In this document: piece after piece, positions 9,775-21,300 of the stretch
Layout of the letters: each line of letters begins with the position of its first letter
Position numbering within the stretch: position 1 is the first letter of the stretch
Source: Pinguiococcus pyrenoidosus
Lineage: Eukaryota; Sar; Pinguiophyceae; Pinguiochrysidales; Pinguiochrysidaceae
Length of the DNA: 64,000 nucleotides
Assembly (NCBI GenBank): GCA_019677205.1
Contig: JAAMXY010000379.1
Coordinates: 1-64,000, forward strand
Reading direction: 5' to 3'
The notes under the pieces: generated by a model
Databases searched by the model: none
Seen by the model: the letters and a program-made list of their open reading frames with translations, nothing else
What the model was told of the DNA's origin: nothing
Program-made: the position numbers and the translations under genes

Positions 9775-10461
9775 TTAGTTGTCATCCATGTCGTAGAGCC
9801 ATTCCTCGTTGGCCTGGGACCAGTCGACGATGTCGTTCTTGTCAAACCAGAGGGCGATCTCGCGCTTGGCGGACTCGACGCTGTCACTGCCATGGACAAT
9901 GTTGCGGCCCTTCTCGATGCAAAAATCTCCCCGGATGGTCCCCGGCGCGCTCTCTAGGGGGTTCGTCTTCCCCAGCATTGCCCTGCCTGTCGTGACCACT
10001 CCTTTGCCTTCCCAGATCATCGCGACCACGGGACCGGACATCATGTAGCTCACGAGGTCGTGGAAGAATCCCTTCTCCTTGTGCTCCACGTAGTGGTTGC
10101 CGAGAAGCTCCTCCGAAGCCAGCATGACCTTCATCGCCACCAGTTTGAAGCCGCGCTGCTCGAAGCGCTTGACGACCTCGTGAACGAGCCCGCGCTGAAC
10201 GCCGTCGGGCTTCACCATGATGAAGCTCCGCTCCATCTGCGTGCGCCCCGCGCGCTTCAGGCCCCCATCGGAAAGCTCGTCGAAGATGCGAAGCTTCTCC
10301 GCGTCGGAGAGCTCCTTTCTAGTTCTGAAACTCTTCGGGTTCTGCATCACGTTACGGACGACATGCGTAGTCCTCGCGCGGCCGAGCACCGGCGGCAAGA
10401 ACGCCTCACTTGACTGTGCTCCCAGCAAGACCAGCAGCGCGAGGCACACCAACGAATTCAT
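9775..10461 (-). CDS. NDK: Nucleoside diphosphate kinase, probably plastid-targeted
   Basis: Transfers the gamma-phosphate from NTP to NDP through a phospho-histidine. Single exon, 228 aa from the ATG at 10461. The catalytic domain (about residues 75-215) has [45 protein letters not shown] and NIVHGSDS, whose His is the active site. The N-terminus is a signal peptide ([20 protein letters not shown]) directly followed by Phe-Leu-Pro-Pro, the pattern that directs proteins through the ER into complex red plastids. The protein ends in an acidic extension, YDMDDN. Frame upstream of 10461 starts only at a non-ATG codon. Confidence 0.95.
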   Translation of the reverse strand: MNSLVCLALLVLLGAQSSEAFLPPVLGRARTTHVVRNVMQNPKSFRTRKELSDAEKLRIFDELSDGGLKRAGRTQMERSFIMVKPDGVQRGLVHEVVKRFEQRGFKLVAMKVMLASEELLGNHYVEHKEKGFFHDLVSYMMSGPVVAMIWEGKGVVTTGRAMLGKTNPLESAPGTIRGDFCIEKGRNIVHGSDSVESAKREIALWFDKNDIVDWSQANEEWLYDMDDN

Positions 10462-11740
10462 CGCGCTGAAGAAGAGTGAACTGCCGCGGCTCAAATTTCA
10501 AACGCGAACCAAGCGCGGCGTTCGGCCGAATCTGAGGAGCTTCGGACTAGTTCAATTCCAATTGAGGCCGTCCGTTTCTGTCCGCTCACAAGTTTCTAGT
10601 GCATGCTCTCGCGATCCAAGTTCAAAACGAGTTCAAACCGCGGAAAAGTCGCGAATGGGACGCCGACTTTGCCAGCGGACCGGCGGACACTGGTCGCCAG
10701 CTGGCCCCAATTGAGGCATACATCTAGCTCAGGTGGGAAAGACGTACGTGGAATGGACGAATCACACCTCGTCAGCAGTTGAACCTCACAGAGCTCCGCC
10801 ATCGAAGCCGTAGAATGGAAGTATCGAATGCCGGTGCTCAACTTCGCCCGAGATCCAATCCTTGCGCGGGACTTCCTCCGATTTTGACCGTTTCTTCATT
10901 TTTTGGTTTCCGTATACAGTACTGACCCATTTCGAAATTGCGGTTCGTGGCGCCATTGTGACATCTCGTGTCGCGTTTCCCGTATTTCGTGTCGCGTCCT
11001 TCTACGATCCCTACGGCACAACCGTGGCACGTGTCCCGCGGCCCGCGGCGGAGTCGAGCAGAAAATTCGAAAATTCGAAGAAGGCTTCCGTGGCTCTCGA
11101 GCTCGAGCTGCACCCAAAAAGAAATGAAAACGAAATCCACAATAAATTTCAGAAATTCCCGTCCCCCTTTCGATGCCTTCCAATCCCAGCCGAAGTGACG
11201 TAGGTCTCCTGCGTTGCAGCCGAAAGCGAACCGAAGGCACAAGGGCAGCAATCGCTCCATGCCCGATTGTAGCAATCGCTCCATGCTGATTGGAGACATC
11301 TCGACAGGTCACCCGGGAAGCCAGGACGAAACAGCTTGGAATCCCTGCCGCATGCCGCACCCGGCGACCTTTACGGGAAGGAATCAACCGCCGCGCGGGG
11401 TAGTCATCCAACCCGCACGGGAGGGACGGTGAGGATTGGTGACGTACCCACTTCCATGACTCCTTCAGAGCGACCGAAGGCCCTGGAGTCTTCGGGGCTG
11501 ACATTTCAAAGTAAGCACGGGAGTCCTATCCTCGGCCTCGCGCCGCCTCGGACGTTTCCAAGCTCGCGACTTCCTGCGCTGGCCAGCCTGGCTTCGTGGT
11601 CCCTCTCACGCACCGCAGCCACCGGTACTTGTGATCGCCGATCCAGTGATCCGAGAGGGCCCTCCGTAGGGTGAGTAGCCGACGGCCTGGCGAGAGGACG
11701 CAGCAACGACCCGCGAAGAAGAGGATTTGCTGCCACGCCG
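10462..11740. other. Intergenic region with promoters of two diverging genes
   Basis: About 1.28 kb without a supported gene apart from a possible short first exon of the next gene (11456-11510). A 15-bp direct repeat agcaatcgctccatg occurs twice near 11249 and 11272, and tcgtgtcgcgt occurs twice near 10967 and 10990. Open frames on both strands overlap each other and lack any domain. Confidence 0.4.
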
Positions 11741-12544
11741 ATGCCAGCAAACAAGCGGCGCGAGGCACCAGTCCGCACGGAACGGGGCTTCTGTCTTCCA
11801 GCGGGAGAGGACGCACGACTCGTCCGGCACATGCTACAGCAAGAAGAAGAGGAGGCTTCGGCTCCCACCCGCTCCGGGACGCCGCCTCCTGGACGGGAGT
11901 GGGTGACGCAAGCCGCGGCCGAGGTGCCGCACCTTGACGTGATGGAATCACCGCCGAGCCGCAAGAGCGCCCCGCAGCAGTACTTCACCGCCCTATGCCT
12001 GACGCTCCCCAGCCTTTACTGCCTTCAGTACGTAATCAAGAACGACGTCCTGCTGCTGCGCAGCAGGAGAGACGTCAGCGCTTTACTACTGGCGATGGGC
12101 ACGTGGCTTCACGCGCCGTTTGCCGTGGCGCACCACTTGTGGTGCGCGATGAATGTCGTGAACGCCAACCGAACGTCCCGGGGAAAGCTGCTCCAGCGGT
12201 TGGATCAGTTGTTTGTCTACGTCGCCTCCGTGATCTTCGCCTGGGCCATCTCCGGCAGCGTCGAGTTCACCCTGACCAATTTGGCGTACTACGCCATCGG
12301 GGTGATGCGCCTTTGGTCGCCGGGCTGTTCCGCCATGGAGCAGCGCTTCACCCTTCTCGGCGGCGCGATGCTTTGCTTCAGCAGCGTCTTCATCTGGGAC
12401 GGCGCCAGGAAGTTTCGCCCGTGCATTGGCATCTTCGGCGCCTCCTTCTGCACCTTCTTGCTGGGAGACTGGGGAGATCTGCTGTTTCGCGCAGGGATGA
12501 TTCCCTTCATCAGCTGCCTCCTGAACGCAGCCCCAAACGAATGA
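11741..12544 (+). CDS. Multi-pass membrane protein of unknown function
   Basis: 267 aa if translation starts at 11741; a shorter start at 11942 (MESPPSRKSAP) gives 200 aa and keeps all membrane segments. A two-exon model is also possible: 11456-11510 spliced (gtaagc donor) to 11679, giving 306 aa. The N-terminal part is basic and Glu-rich. About five or six hydrophobic helices follow from residue 80, including LLLAMGTWLHAPFAVAHHLW and LDQLFVYVASVIFAWAIS. The H..AHH...LDQ arrangement is loosely reminiscent of the CREST superfamily (hemolysin III, PAQR, alkaline ceramidase), but the C-terminal His pair of that family is not seen, so I make no assignment. Converges on the next gene (195 bp between stops). 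Confidence 0.6.
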   Translation: MPANKRREAPVRTERGFCLPAGEDARLVRHMLQQEEEEASAPTRSGTPPPGREWVTQAAAEVPHLDVMESPPSRKSAPQQYFTALCLTLPSLYCLQYVIKNDVLLLRSRRDVSALLLAMGTWLHAPFAVAHHLWCAMNVVNANRTSRGKLLQRLDQLFVYVASVIFAWAISGSVEFTLTNLAYYAIGVMRLWSPGCSAMEQRFTLLGGAMLCFSSVFIWDGARKFRPCIGIFGASFCTFLLGDWGDLLFRAGMIPFISCLLNAAPNE

Positions 12545-12738
12545 TGCGGGCCGTGTCTTTCTCGGAAGCCCTCGTCGCCTTCCTCCTCCTGCGGGGGCTG
12601 CACAGGAGACTCGTGGGTACACTGACGATGCGGGACGCGCAATGCGGGATGAATGCGAGCAGGGGCCGCAATCCTCTGCTGTTCATGTTGCAGACACACG
12701 AAGGGACGGTCTTGTTCTCTTGGTTTGTCGTATGCCTA

Positions 12739-14767
12739 CTAGTGGTTCGGCGCAACCTTGATGTTTCGAGTTCGATGGTCGTACCAGTCACTGAACGCGG
12801 CGGAGCTAAGCGACAAACAGGTGGGGCTCAGGCTGCATATGTCGGGTCCCCAGACTTCGTGGAACGCGCGTTTATCTCGCGAGTAATAGAACAGGAAGAA
12901 GGTCGTGAAGAGCGGGAACCACCAGAAGCCCAGGCTGAAGAGCTTGAGGATGAACACCATCTCGGTCAAGTGATACCACTCCGGTGATCCGATGCCGAGG
13001 TTGAAGACGTCGTAGTACACACAAAGACCGAGGACTAGCCACCCGAAGCTGAGCAGCACCAGCATGCGACCCAGACCCCAACCGAGCTGGAGCAGACGCT
13101 TCAGGCGCCGTTTCTCAACGGCGCTACTTTGCAGTTTGCGAAGGCTCGGACTCAGGCGCATCCGGCCGTGCATCTTCACTGTGTCATTCTCTATGGGCTC
13201 TGCACTTCTCGGAGGACCTGGCCCCACGAGGTCGATCTGCTGGGAAGGGAGAAAGACGAGACTTCGCCTCGACAGCAGAAACGACGTCGTAATATCCATC
13301 TTGGCCTGCGGTGGGAAAACTTGACCAACGAATCTTCGGCTCGAGTCGAAGTTCTTGAAGGTAGCTGTGGTCGTGCGCCCTACTGAAGCCAGCTGGACGG
13401 ATGTCGTTCGATCCTCGCCTCGCTTCCCCGGCGTGATCGGTGGGCTCAAAACGCTGAGGCTCTTCAGCACCGCCGTTTTTTTCGAAGAGGCCACCAGCTG
13501 CGGGGAGCTCTTGACGGAAGATATCGTGCTGTTCTAGAGATACGAAAGCGACATGGAAGGATAAGGGCGTTGAAAAGTCCGAGGCCGGCGACGACTCTCT
13601 TCGTGGGCGGCGACGTGTCCGTACCGGGACCTGGCTCTGACGGTCAAGAGCATCTTGGCGGAGCTTCTCGAATCTCTGCATCTCCCTTTCTTCAGCCGCA
13701 ACGGCGGCTTCCCGGGAACAGGGACATATAACAAGCATTCGAATCCCTAAGAGGGTGCAAAGGTCTCTGTTCACGGACGGCGTCCAGATGCTTGATTTCC
13801 GGCACGATGAAGATGGTCGTACCGACTTCGAAAGGGATGATGAATAGTGCCAGGAACATACAGGACGCAACGAGTTCCTCGTATGTGCAGTCCTCCAGCG
13901 ATCCATCTTCACTGTGGCACAAGTGGCGATACACAAATCTCATCGCCTAGAAGGGGGCAGGATGACGCCACGAGCTCCAAGTTCCGCCTCAAACACATCA
14001 CAGACTTACCGTTGACAATAGGAAGGCCCACGTGAACGAACACCAGAGGCACAATGCCCTCTCCGCCCGCGTGTAGGGATGAAGAGGGTGAGCGGTGAAA
14101 ACGCTGAGCAGCGGATGTCGATTCTGGGAGCAGGCAAGAGACAGTGAGTCGTGCTCCGGCGCAGGAGCCGGTACCGTCCAAGCGGTTCCCCCACCTTCAC
14201 GTAGGAGACGTAGTTGGACCATAGCGACCCGTCAGTGCCAGGATAGCCGTAGCTGCCGTTTCGGAGCAAGAGAACCATGCACGCAACATTCATCTTCCGA
14301 CATCGATCTCGGTCCTGCATCTCCGTGTAGGCCTGGGCTCGCGACCTGCTGCCGAAGGCCGCGTCGTGTTGGTTCGTCCAGGGTGGCCTCTCGCCCATGA
14401 GCTGCACGCGGCTTTGAAACCACGCGCTGCTCTGCAGCATCAAGTCGATGCCGCTATTTTTCTGGTTGAGCAACGTACGCCCTTAGCCAAGCGCCATGCC
14501 TTCGTGAAGAACAAGTGCGAGAGTACGAACCCTTGGTGCGGTCGAAGGCTCCACGTTGTGTGTCGCCGAGATGGTAGCTCGCTTGAAAGGTGCCTGCAGC
14601 GTGCAAGGGTGCTTGACTTTCGTGTCGAAGCTCCGCCGGCGGCTGGGGCTGGTGAAGGAGGACCCGCGGCTCCCGGAGTCCACGTCCGTGGGCGCCCAAG
14701 ACACGTGGAACGATCTGTCGCCCGCACCATCCTTTTCCCCCGATAGCTCGCCAAGCGCCACGCTCAT
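12739..14767 (-). CDS. Membrane protein with weak polycystin-like features (six exons)
   Basis: Exons on the minus strand: 14531-14767, 14195-14461, 14010-14123, 13823-13946, 13625-13746, 12739-13533. All junctions keep frame and give 552 aa. The first 170 residues look soluble. Then come RAERALCLWCSFTWAFLLS (helix 1), LVASCMFLALFIIPFEVGIRML (helix 2), a charged loop of about 150 residues with REMQRFEKLRQ, LGWGLGRMLVLLSFGWLVLG (helix 3) and VFILKLFSLGFWWFPLFTTF (helix 4). A helix preceded by HPLLSVF..HPLHPYTRAER resembles the region before the first membrane span in polycystin-1-type and related protist proteins; this is a weak, by-eye resemblance. The start could also lie at a non-ATG codon slightly upstream. 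The exon model is supported by consistent splice phase, the function is not. Confidence 0.62.
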
Positions 14768-15331
14768 CGCTGCCACCGCCGGAGTCGCCCTGCTGCCGTG
14801 GAGGCGCAGGTGGCCATCGAAGCGTTACGTTGAACGATGTGCGCAAGGAATGTCTTCGGTCAGGAGAACTCAAGTGCTGTCACACGCGCAAATAATATTA
14901 CGAAAAATATTAAAATCAATTCCCCCAATTGCAGGAGCCAATCAGAGCGTCTCCGGAAAACTGGTCGTGAACCCATTCAGGGGATGCCACGAGCCTCCCT
15001 CTATTCTGGAGCGTTCGGAGATGGGTGCGCATCTCCTCGCTCTGCGAACGCCGCCTCCGTACTTGCTCCCATCTCCTGCAGCGGCAATCGAAGGCTTGGG
15101 AGAGCCGAGCGCGCGAAGGGATTATTCTGGAACGTGTCAGCCAAGATTGGAAATCGGAATGGAGGAGAGGGGAGAGGGCGGAGAGGAGAGAGGAGAGGGG
15201 AGAGGGAGAGAGCAAGAGGTGCAGATACTCCAAAGAAAGCATAACATTTTTGACTAGTTGGAAACAACAACCGTACGCGAAAGACATGACTAACTACAAA
15301 CAGCGAGGCTCTCGCACCCACAACACTCCTC
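14768..15331. other. Intergenic, GA-rich tract
   Basis: Holds the promoter of the six-exon membrane gene and the 3' end of the RalGAP gene. Bases 15163-15214 are almost pure GA/GGA. An AT-rich patch lies near 14888-14925. No gene seen. Confidence 0.5.
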
Positions 15332-18300
15332 TTACGATTCGGATCGAAGACCCAAGGTCATCTCCAGAAGTTTCTCATCCGTGAACTTCACGCCGTACAT
15401 CTTGGCAATTCTCTGCAGAATGCGCTTTCGCCTTGTGCGCGGAACGAGCTCCTCGGCGGCTTTGCTTCCCCAGTACGGTCCCACCTAAGGGAAGCAATTC
15501 AAGGACGAAAAGAAGGAGAGAGCCCCGAACATCAGTCACCTCAGCTGGCGCTCCCAGCGGCGATCCCTTTTCCGCTCCCTACCTGCATTCGACGAATCGC
15601 GCGGTCTGCATTGATTGCGGCGCGACGCACAAGGGGTCCGAGCGTCTTCCGGTCGACCAACGCACCGTCCAGGAGAGGTAAGGCGGCGATCGCTGGTATG
15701 CCCCTCCTGGTGTACAGCGAGATCCGGTACAATCCGGTCACGCTCTTCGTCCGCGTCTGGCTGTACTTGACCTTGCGGCACGGCTGGACCACCACCGTCA
15801 CGTCAGCATTGGAGCTTCCATCGGGATTGTGGTACGCCAAGGTGGACGGCAAGAACTCTCTCGCGGCGTCGAAATAAACCACCACAATCGAGGCGTGCGA
15901 GATGAGCCGCTTCTTGGCGGGCTGAGGTGAGTTGCCGGCCACGGTTGGCATCCGTGGGGCAACGTAGAAAATGACCTCGACGGACTCATCACACCTGGGC
16001 GGCCGACACGTGGTGAGATAGCTTCCCTCTTGACCGACACCATGAAACCATGACTTACCAGTATGGCTGCGAGACGCCGTCAGCACTGTTTGGGGAGGTG
16101 TCCAGGTCGCCCGCCCAGCCAGCATGCTTGCTAAGCACCACGCTCCACCCCAAAGCATCCACAAACGCTTCGAAGTCCGGGCTTGTGGAGGGAGCGTCCG
16201 AGAGAGCGTCATTCGGATTCTCGGTCACGATCTGCTTCGACACGTTGGACAGGCACTCCTGCGCGGTTCGCTGGCCGGGACCCACATACACCACGGCGAC
16301 GGACACCGTCTGCCGTGGCCTCACGGCGTCCAGCTCCTGGAGCATCTGTGCCATGGCCGGCCAACGTCCCCGTGACTTGACGGCCGCCGAGGTGCCTTTC
16401 TCGAACGAGGAGGCACGATCCGCAATCGATGCGTTGGGATCCAGCAGCAGAGCTTGGGGTAGGTCCGCCGTACCGTTCCTCCCGGCATTCGAGCCAACCG
16501 TGCGGAACGGAAGACCCTGGAGCGGAAGAAGGCCCATGCAGGACATGAAGATACGAGGCCCAGCCAGGGCGGTCGCCGCTGAGCAGTTCTCCATCTCCAG
16601 AAAGTCCTTTCCGACCTCGGAGAATCCCGCCTCGGATTCGGATCGTAGCTCCTCCGGCAGATCGTCGTGAATGTCCATGAATTGCTTCAACGACTGCGTC
16701 CTCATGTCTGTGAGTCTCGATGGCCGACCGTCGCTGGAGTTGGCCTCTGACATGCCGCGGGTGATGCTCACAGGCTCCTGCGACGTCTCATCCGTGTTCC
16801 TCACGGGCTCGAGGCTCCGGTGATTCTGAGGCTGCAGCTTCCCGGACGTCTTGAAGTCGATACAGCGCTGCTCAACACGCGAGTGAAACGACATCTCTTC
16901 GTCGAGGCGGAGCAGCTCATTGAACTTCCTCACGCGCTCCTGCGCGGCCGTCACGGTCTGAAACAGCCGTTGGAGCTTGTCATTCTTGATCATCCGTTCA
17001 ACCTCGCGCACAGCGGGAGTGAACATGGCCGAGTCGATGTTTCCCGACTTGACGATGTCGCCGACTTCGCGTATCTGCTTCGCCGTGAGGTTCACTTGCC
17101 TTTCCGACTCGGGCGTGCAGTGGTCGGCGAAAATCCGCAGCGCCATCTCACACAGGCGAGCCGCCTCCGCCTTCAGGGACTGGCTGTGCGAGCTCGTCTC
17201 ATACTCCCACAGCGCAATCTTCTCGTCCACGTAGCAAGCAAGTCGGCGCGCGCGCGTCTCGAAGCGCTTCACACGCAGCAGGAACTCGAGGTTCTCGCTT
17301 GCGAACTCGGCCTTCAGGAGCGTCTCAAGAGCGCGGCACAGCATGCGATCCATGCAGATTAGCCCAATCTGCTTGTTCTCCGATCCGTGGCATGCATGCA
17401 TTTGCAGCTGCGCCAGCGTGTCTCCGGGGTGCTGCTTGCTGCTGCTGGCCAGTCCCGACGACAAGGAGCCAAAGCGGACCACGGCGCCCGCGCTCGGCGT
17501 ATCGGCGTCCCGGGAGCCGGCGTCTCCGGTGTACACCGTGTGAGCAACGCGCTCGAAGCTCTGACTTTTCGTCTCCTGCTCCGCGAGCTTCAGCAGGAAG
17601 TGGCCGCCGAGAAGCGTCGGGTCGTCGTACGCAATGTCCACATTCCGGAGTCCTCGGCGACCAAGAAGGCTCTTCAGCGGATCCACATCCTCCAGCGTGG
17701 ATTCTACCAGCTGCATCTCGTTCAGCAGCAATCCCTCCTCTTCGATGCCCACGTAGGAGTCGACGCTCGTGCTCGCCACGTCTCCCCCCTCTCCATCCGC
17801 CGCTTGGCTACCATCAACGGAGAACTCTTGGAGATCGTCGCTCTCTTCAAAAGCCGAGCTAGCGTAGGCGTCTGCCCGTCGGCGAGGCGCGAGGCTCCCC
17901 TCGAAGGACGACAGCGAGCTGGCCACCACGCCGGACGCCGAGGAGGCGTCGCCGTCCTGGGAACTGTCAAGCTCATCGTCCCGCGAAAGCGCCTCGGCAG
18001 CACCTCCAGGTCGGCCCCAGGCCTCGACGACTTCCCGCATGTCCGGGTCCCGTCTTTGCCATCTCTCGTTCTGCAAGGGGGCCACCGTCGCGATGCTGGG
18101 ATTGATCATCTGTGCGGGCGCGACGCGGGCGTACTTCTTGATGATCTCAGGCCTCTTCGGAGGCAGGTCGTCCGCGTGGGGTCGCAGAAGCTGTGCCGCC
18201 CAGCGGTACGTACCCGATGCTGACCGAAGGACCGTGGTGGACGTACCCTCCGGACTGGCGACCAGGGTCACGATCGAGCCGTGGTGAAGGGCCACGTGCA

Positions 18301-21300
18301 CACAGCCTTCCGACGAGTGCAGCACGCTTTCTTCCGAAGTCAGCACGCCCGGCACGTTGGTGAACTCCGTCACGAGGGAGGCGTCGATTGCGTCCGGACG
18401 ACCGCTGACTGGAAAGCGCTGAGCGAAGAGCATCAGAGCGTCCACGATGCGATCGGCGACGATCCCCAGCGTCGCCAGGCGCTGCGGCTGGAAGCCGACC
18501 TGGCGGTAGCTTCGCTTCAGCCGCCTCTCGATGACTTTCGGCATTATTGGGGCAATCGATCGGAGCGCGGCGGCCGCGTGCTGCTCGAACTGCGCTCTCC
18601 GCGAGGTGCCGCCCTCCCTTGCGACTCCGGCTTTGGCGAAGGTCTCGTTCAGAACGCGGATCTGCGGCAGCGCACCCGTGGTCGAGACCTCGAGGAGCGC
18701 CAGGAGGTGCAGCCGGCACGCATCGCTCTTGATGATCTGCTCAAATGCGGCTCCGTCGTTGGCGAGCAGCCATCGAGCGACGGTCTCGAGGATGGCGGAG
18801 CATCGCAGGCTGAGGCCGGCGACCGAGCTTTGGGGTGGATGGTCCTCGACGACCGCATTTGCGTCTTCGAATTCCGACTCACTGCTTCTGGAGTACAGAA
18901 GAAGGTGTGTGGTGGACGTCGGCGCCGTGCTGTTCGACGAGCCGCCAACCAGCCCTTCCGGCGGCAGGACGGATCCTCGCACGGGATCTCCCATGTCCGC
19001 CTCCGTGCTCAGGATCTTCACCACTGCAGCATAGCCCTCGCGGCACAAGCTCTGGACACAGGTGGCGATGATGTCTGGGCCATCCTTCATGAGCACGTTC
19101 GAGAAATCGGCCAGGTTCGTGAGGCTCGACAACGCCGTCAACGCCACGCTGAGGGTTTCGTCCCCGACTCGATCCGATAGGAACTTGATCCACTTCCCGA
19201 CCAGAATGACGTACTTCTCGTTGACCATCTCGAAGGCCTTCACCTGCTCCGAGATTTCCGCGGACCAAGCGTGCACGGCGTGCGTAATCAACAGCGAGAG
19301 CGATCCAATCGCGATGCACCGGATCAAGACGGATGTGTGCGGCTGCGGAGTGGCAGCCTTGCAGAGAAGCGTCCCAACGCGATTCAGAAGCGCCAGGTAG
19401 ATCGACTCCGCCTTGTTCTGGTCCCCCTCCCGAGGCGTGAACACTTCGGAGATGAGCTCTTGAACGAATCGATCGGACAGGTAAGGCTCGCGGGCAAACT
19501 TGGGGCAGTATCTGCAGATCAGCGGAATCGTTGCGGACAGCCCGTTCACAGCGGCCACATACACAGCGCGCCGCGGGGCCCGTGTGTTTGTTGTGGGCGC
19601 CAAGAGCAGCTCCGACACGGCGTTGATGAAGGGGATCACCAGCAGATGCACGTGCGGCGTAATGTGCGGACGGCTGAGATACGAGCTGCTCTGAATGACC
19701 GCCTCGTCGCGAAGGAGCTCTTCAAACTCATCTTCTGGCCCATGCGAGTGGGTCTGCAGCACCTTCAGGGTCAACCTCAGGATCGGATCGAACTGGCGCG
19801 GAGCAAGCGGTCGAAAGCAGCGGGTGCCGGTCACCGCGATTGAGGACAGGGCTTTGAAGCATTCTATCTTGCCGCCATCGACGTTCATCCCACCGTCGCC
19901 TTCGATGGTCTCCGCACCGGCCACCCCGGCCCAAAGCCAGCGTCCGAAGATGTCCAACACGGACTTGGGTGACAGGGAAAGCAGTGGACTTTTCTGCTCC
20001 GCCTTTTCTCGATGTGCTCGGACTTTCTGTATTTGCCGCAACTCCTTGCCAGCCGAGCGATCCGGCAAGCAGCGGAAGAAGCGCTCAGGCACGATGGCGC
20101 CCACCAGCCACACTCGTACGGTCCCCTCAATGGCGTTGAAGGCATCGCGCTGGTAGGCCGCGGGGAAGGTCAGGAGAACCTCCGGTGGGAAGAGGTCAAG
20201 GACTTGCCGGAGCAAGGCGAAGGCCGTCTCCAGGGAGGATACGCGGAGAATGTCGACGTCGTGCGCCGGCCATGCGGAGTTCACTGCTCCGCGCGAAGAG
20301 CTGCTCATTCCCTTCGGTCGGGTACCAGAGCCGCTAGCATCAGCATCTTGCGTGGTCCCGCCTTCGGGCAGTCCCGATCTGCCGGTGTGCTGGACGCTGA
20401 AGCCGAAGTCCGTCACCTCCTCCAGATACGCCAAGATGCAGTCCGGTTGAAGCTTCTCCCAGTCGACCATTCTGCTCAGGACAACGCCGACATAGCACGG
20501 GACACACGCTGCGGAGCCGCCGCTTTGCTGATGTTGGCCCGACAGGGTCCTTGCGCGTAGGTCTCGCGCAGCTTCTGCGGGCTGCACCGCATCTCCTGAC
20601 TGATCCAGCTCGCGCTTCCCCCCACCTTCTTCGATGAACTTGAAGATGCACGTCGAGAGGTTCAGGAGCTGATGACCCCACGCCTCGAAGACCCGCGTTA
20701 CCATGGTCCAGACGGCGTTGTCGATGTCGTGAGCGCGCGGGGCTATGACGGCGGCGAGCTTGCGCGAGACCCCCTGCCACGCCGCCGCGTCTTGCCGATC
20801 ACCCGATCGGACAAGCAGCACAAAGAGCGTGTGGATCAGCGGGACGAGGGCCACGCTCGTCCCGACCTGATCTTCGTTCTTCCGTCGTTTTCCAGCCATG
20901 GTGATGATGGCCTCGAAGGCCACGTCCAGTGCATCAAACAGCATGTCTCGAAGCGAAATCCACGTCTCCCTCTTCAAAGCATCCAGGGGCTGAGCGGCGC
21001 AGGAGTACAGCACGTCAACCGCGGCAAGGAGGAGCTTCGCGTGAGCGGACGGAACAAGTCTGGTCTTCTTCGCATGGAAAATCTTGAGAGCGTGCTCCGC
21101 GTATAGGAGCACGAGCGCATCCCATCGCTCTCGAAACACGGAGGGGACACAGGCGGGGCTTTTGCCACCTGCCTGGGCTTGGTTGCCGAGCTTGGGCAAC
21201 CAAATCTTTTGTGCGGCCTCGTAGGTGTAGCTCTCCATGTCGACATAATCGCGGGAAAGGCCCGTCATGCGAGGGACACTGGGCGGACGTCCTCCCTCGT

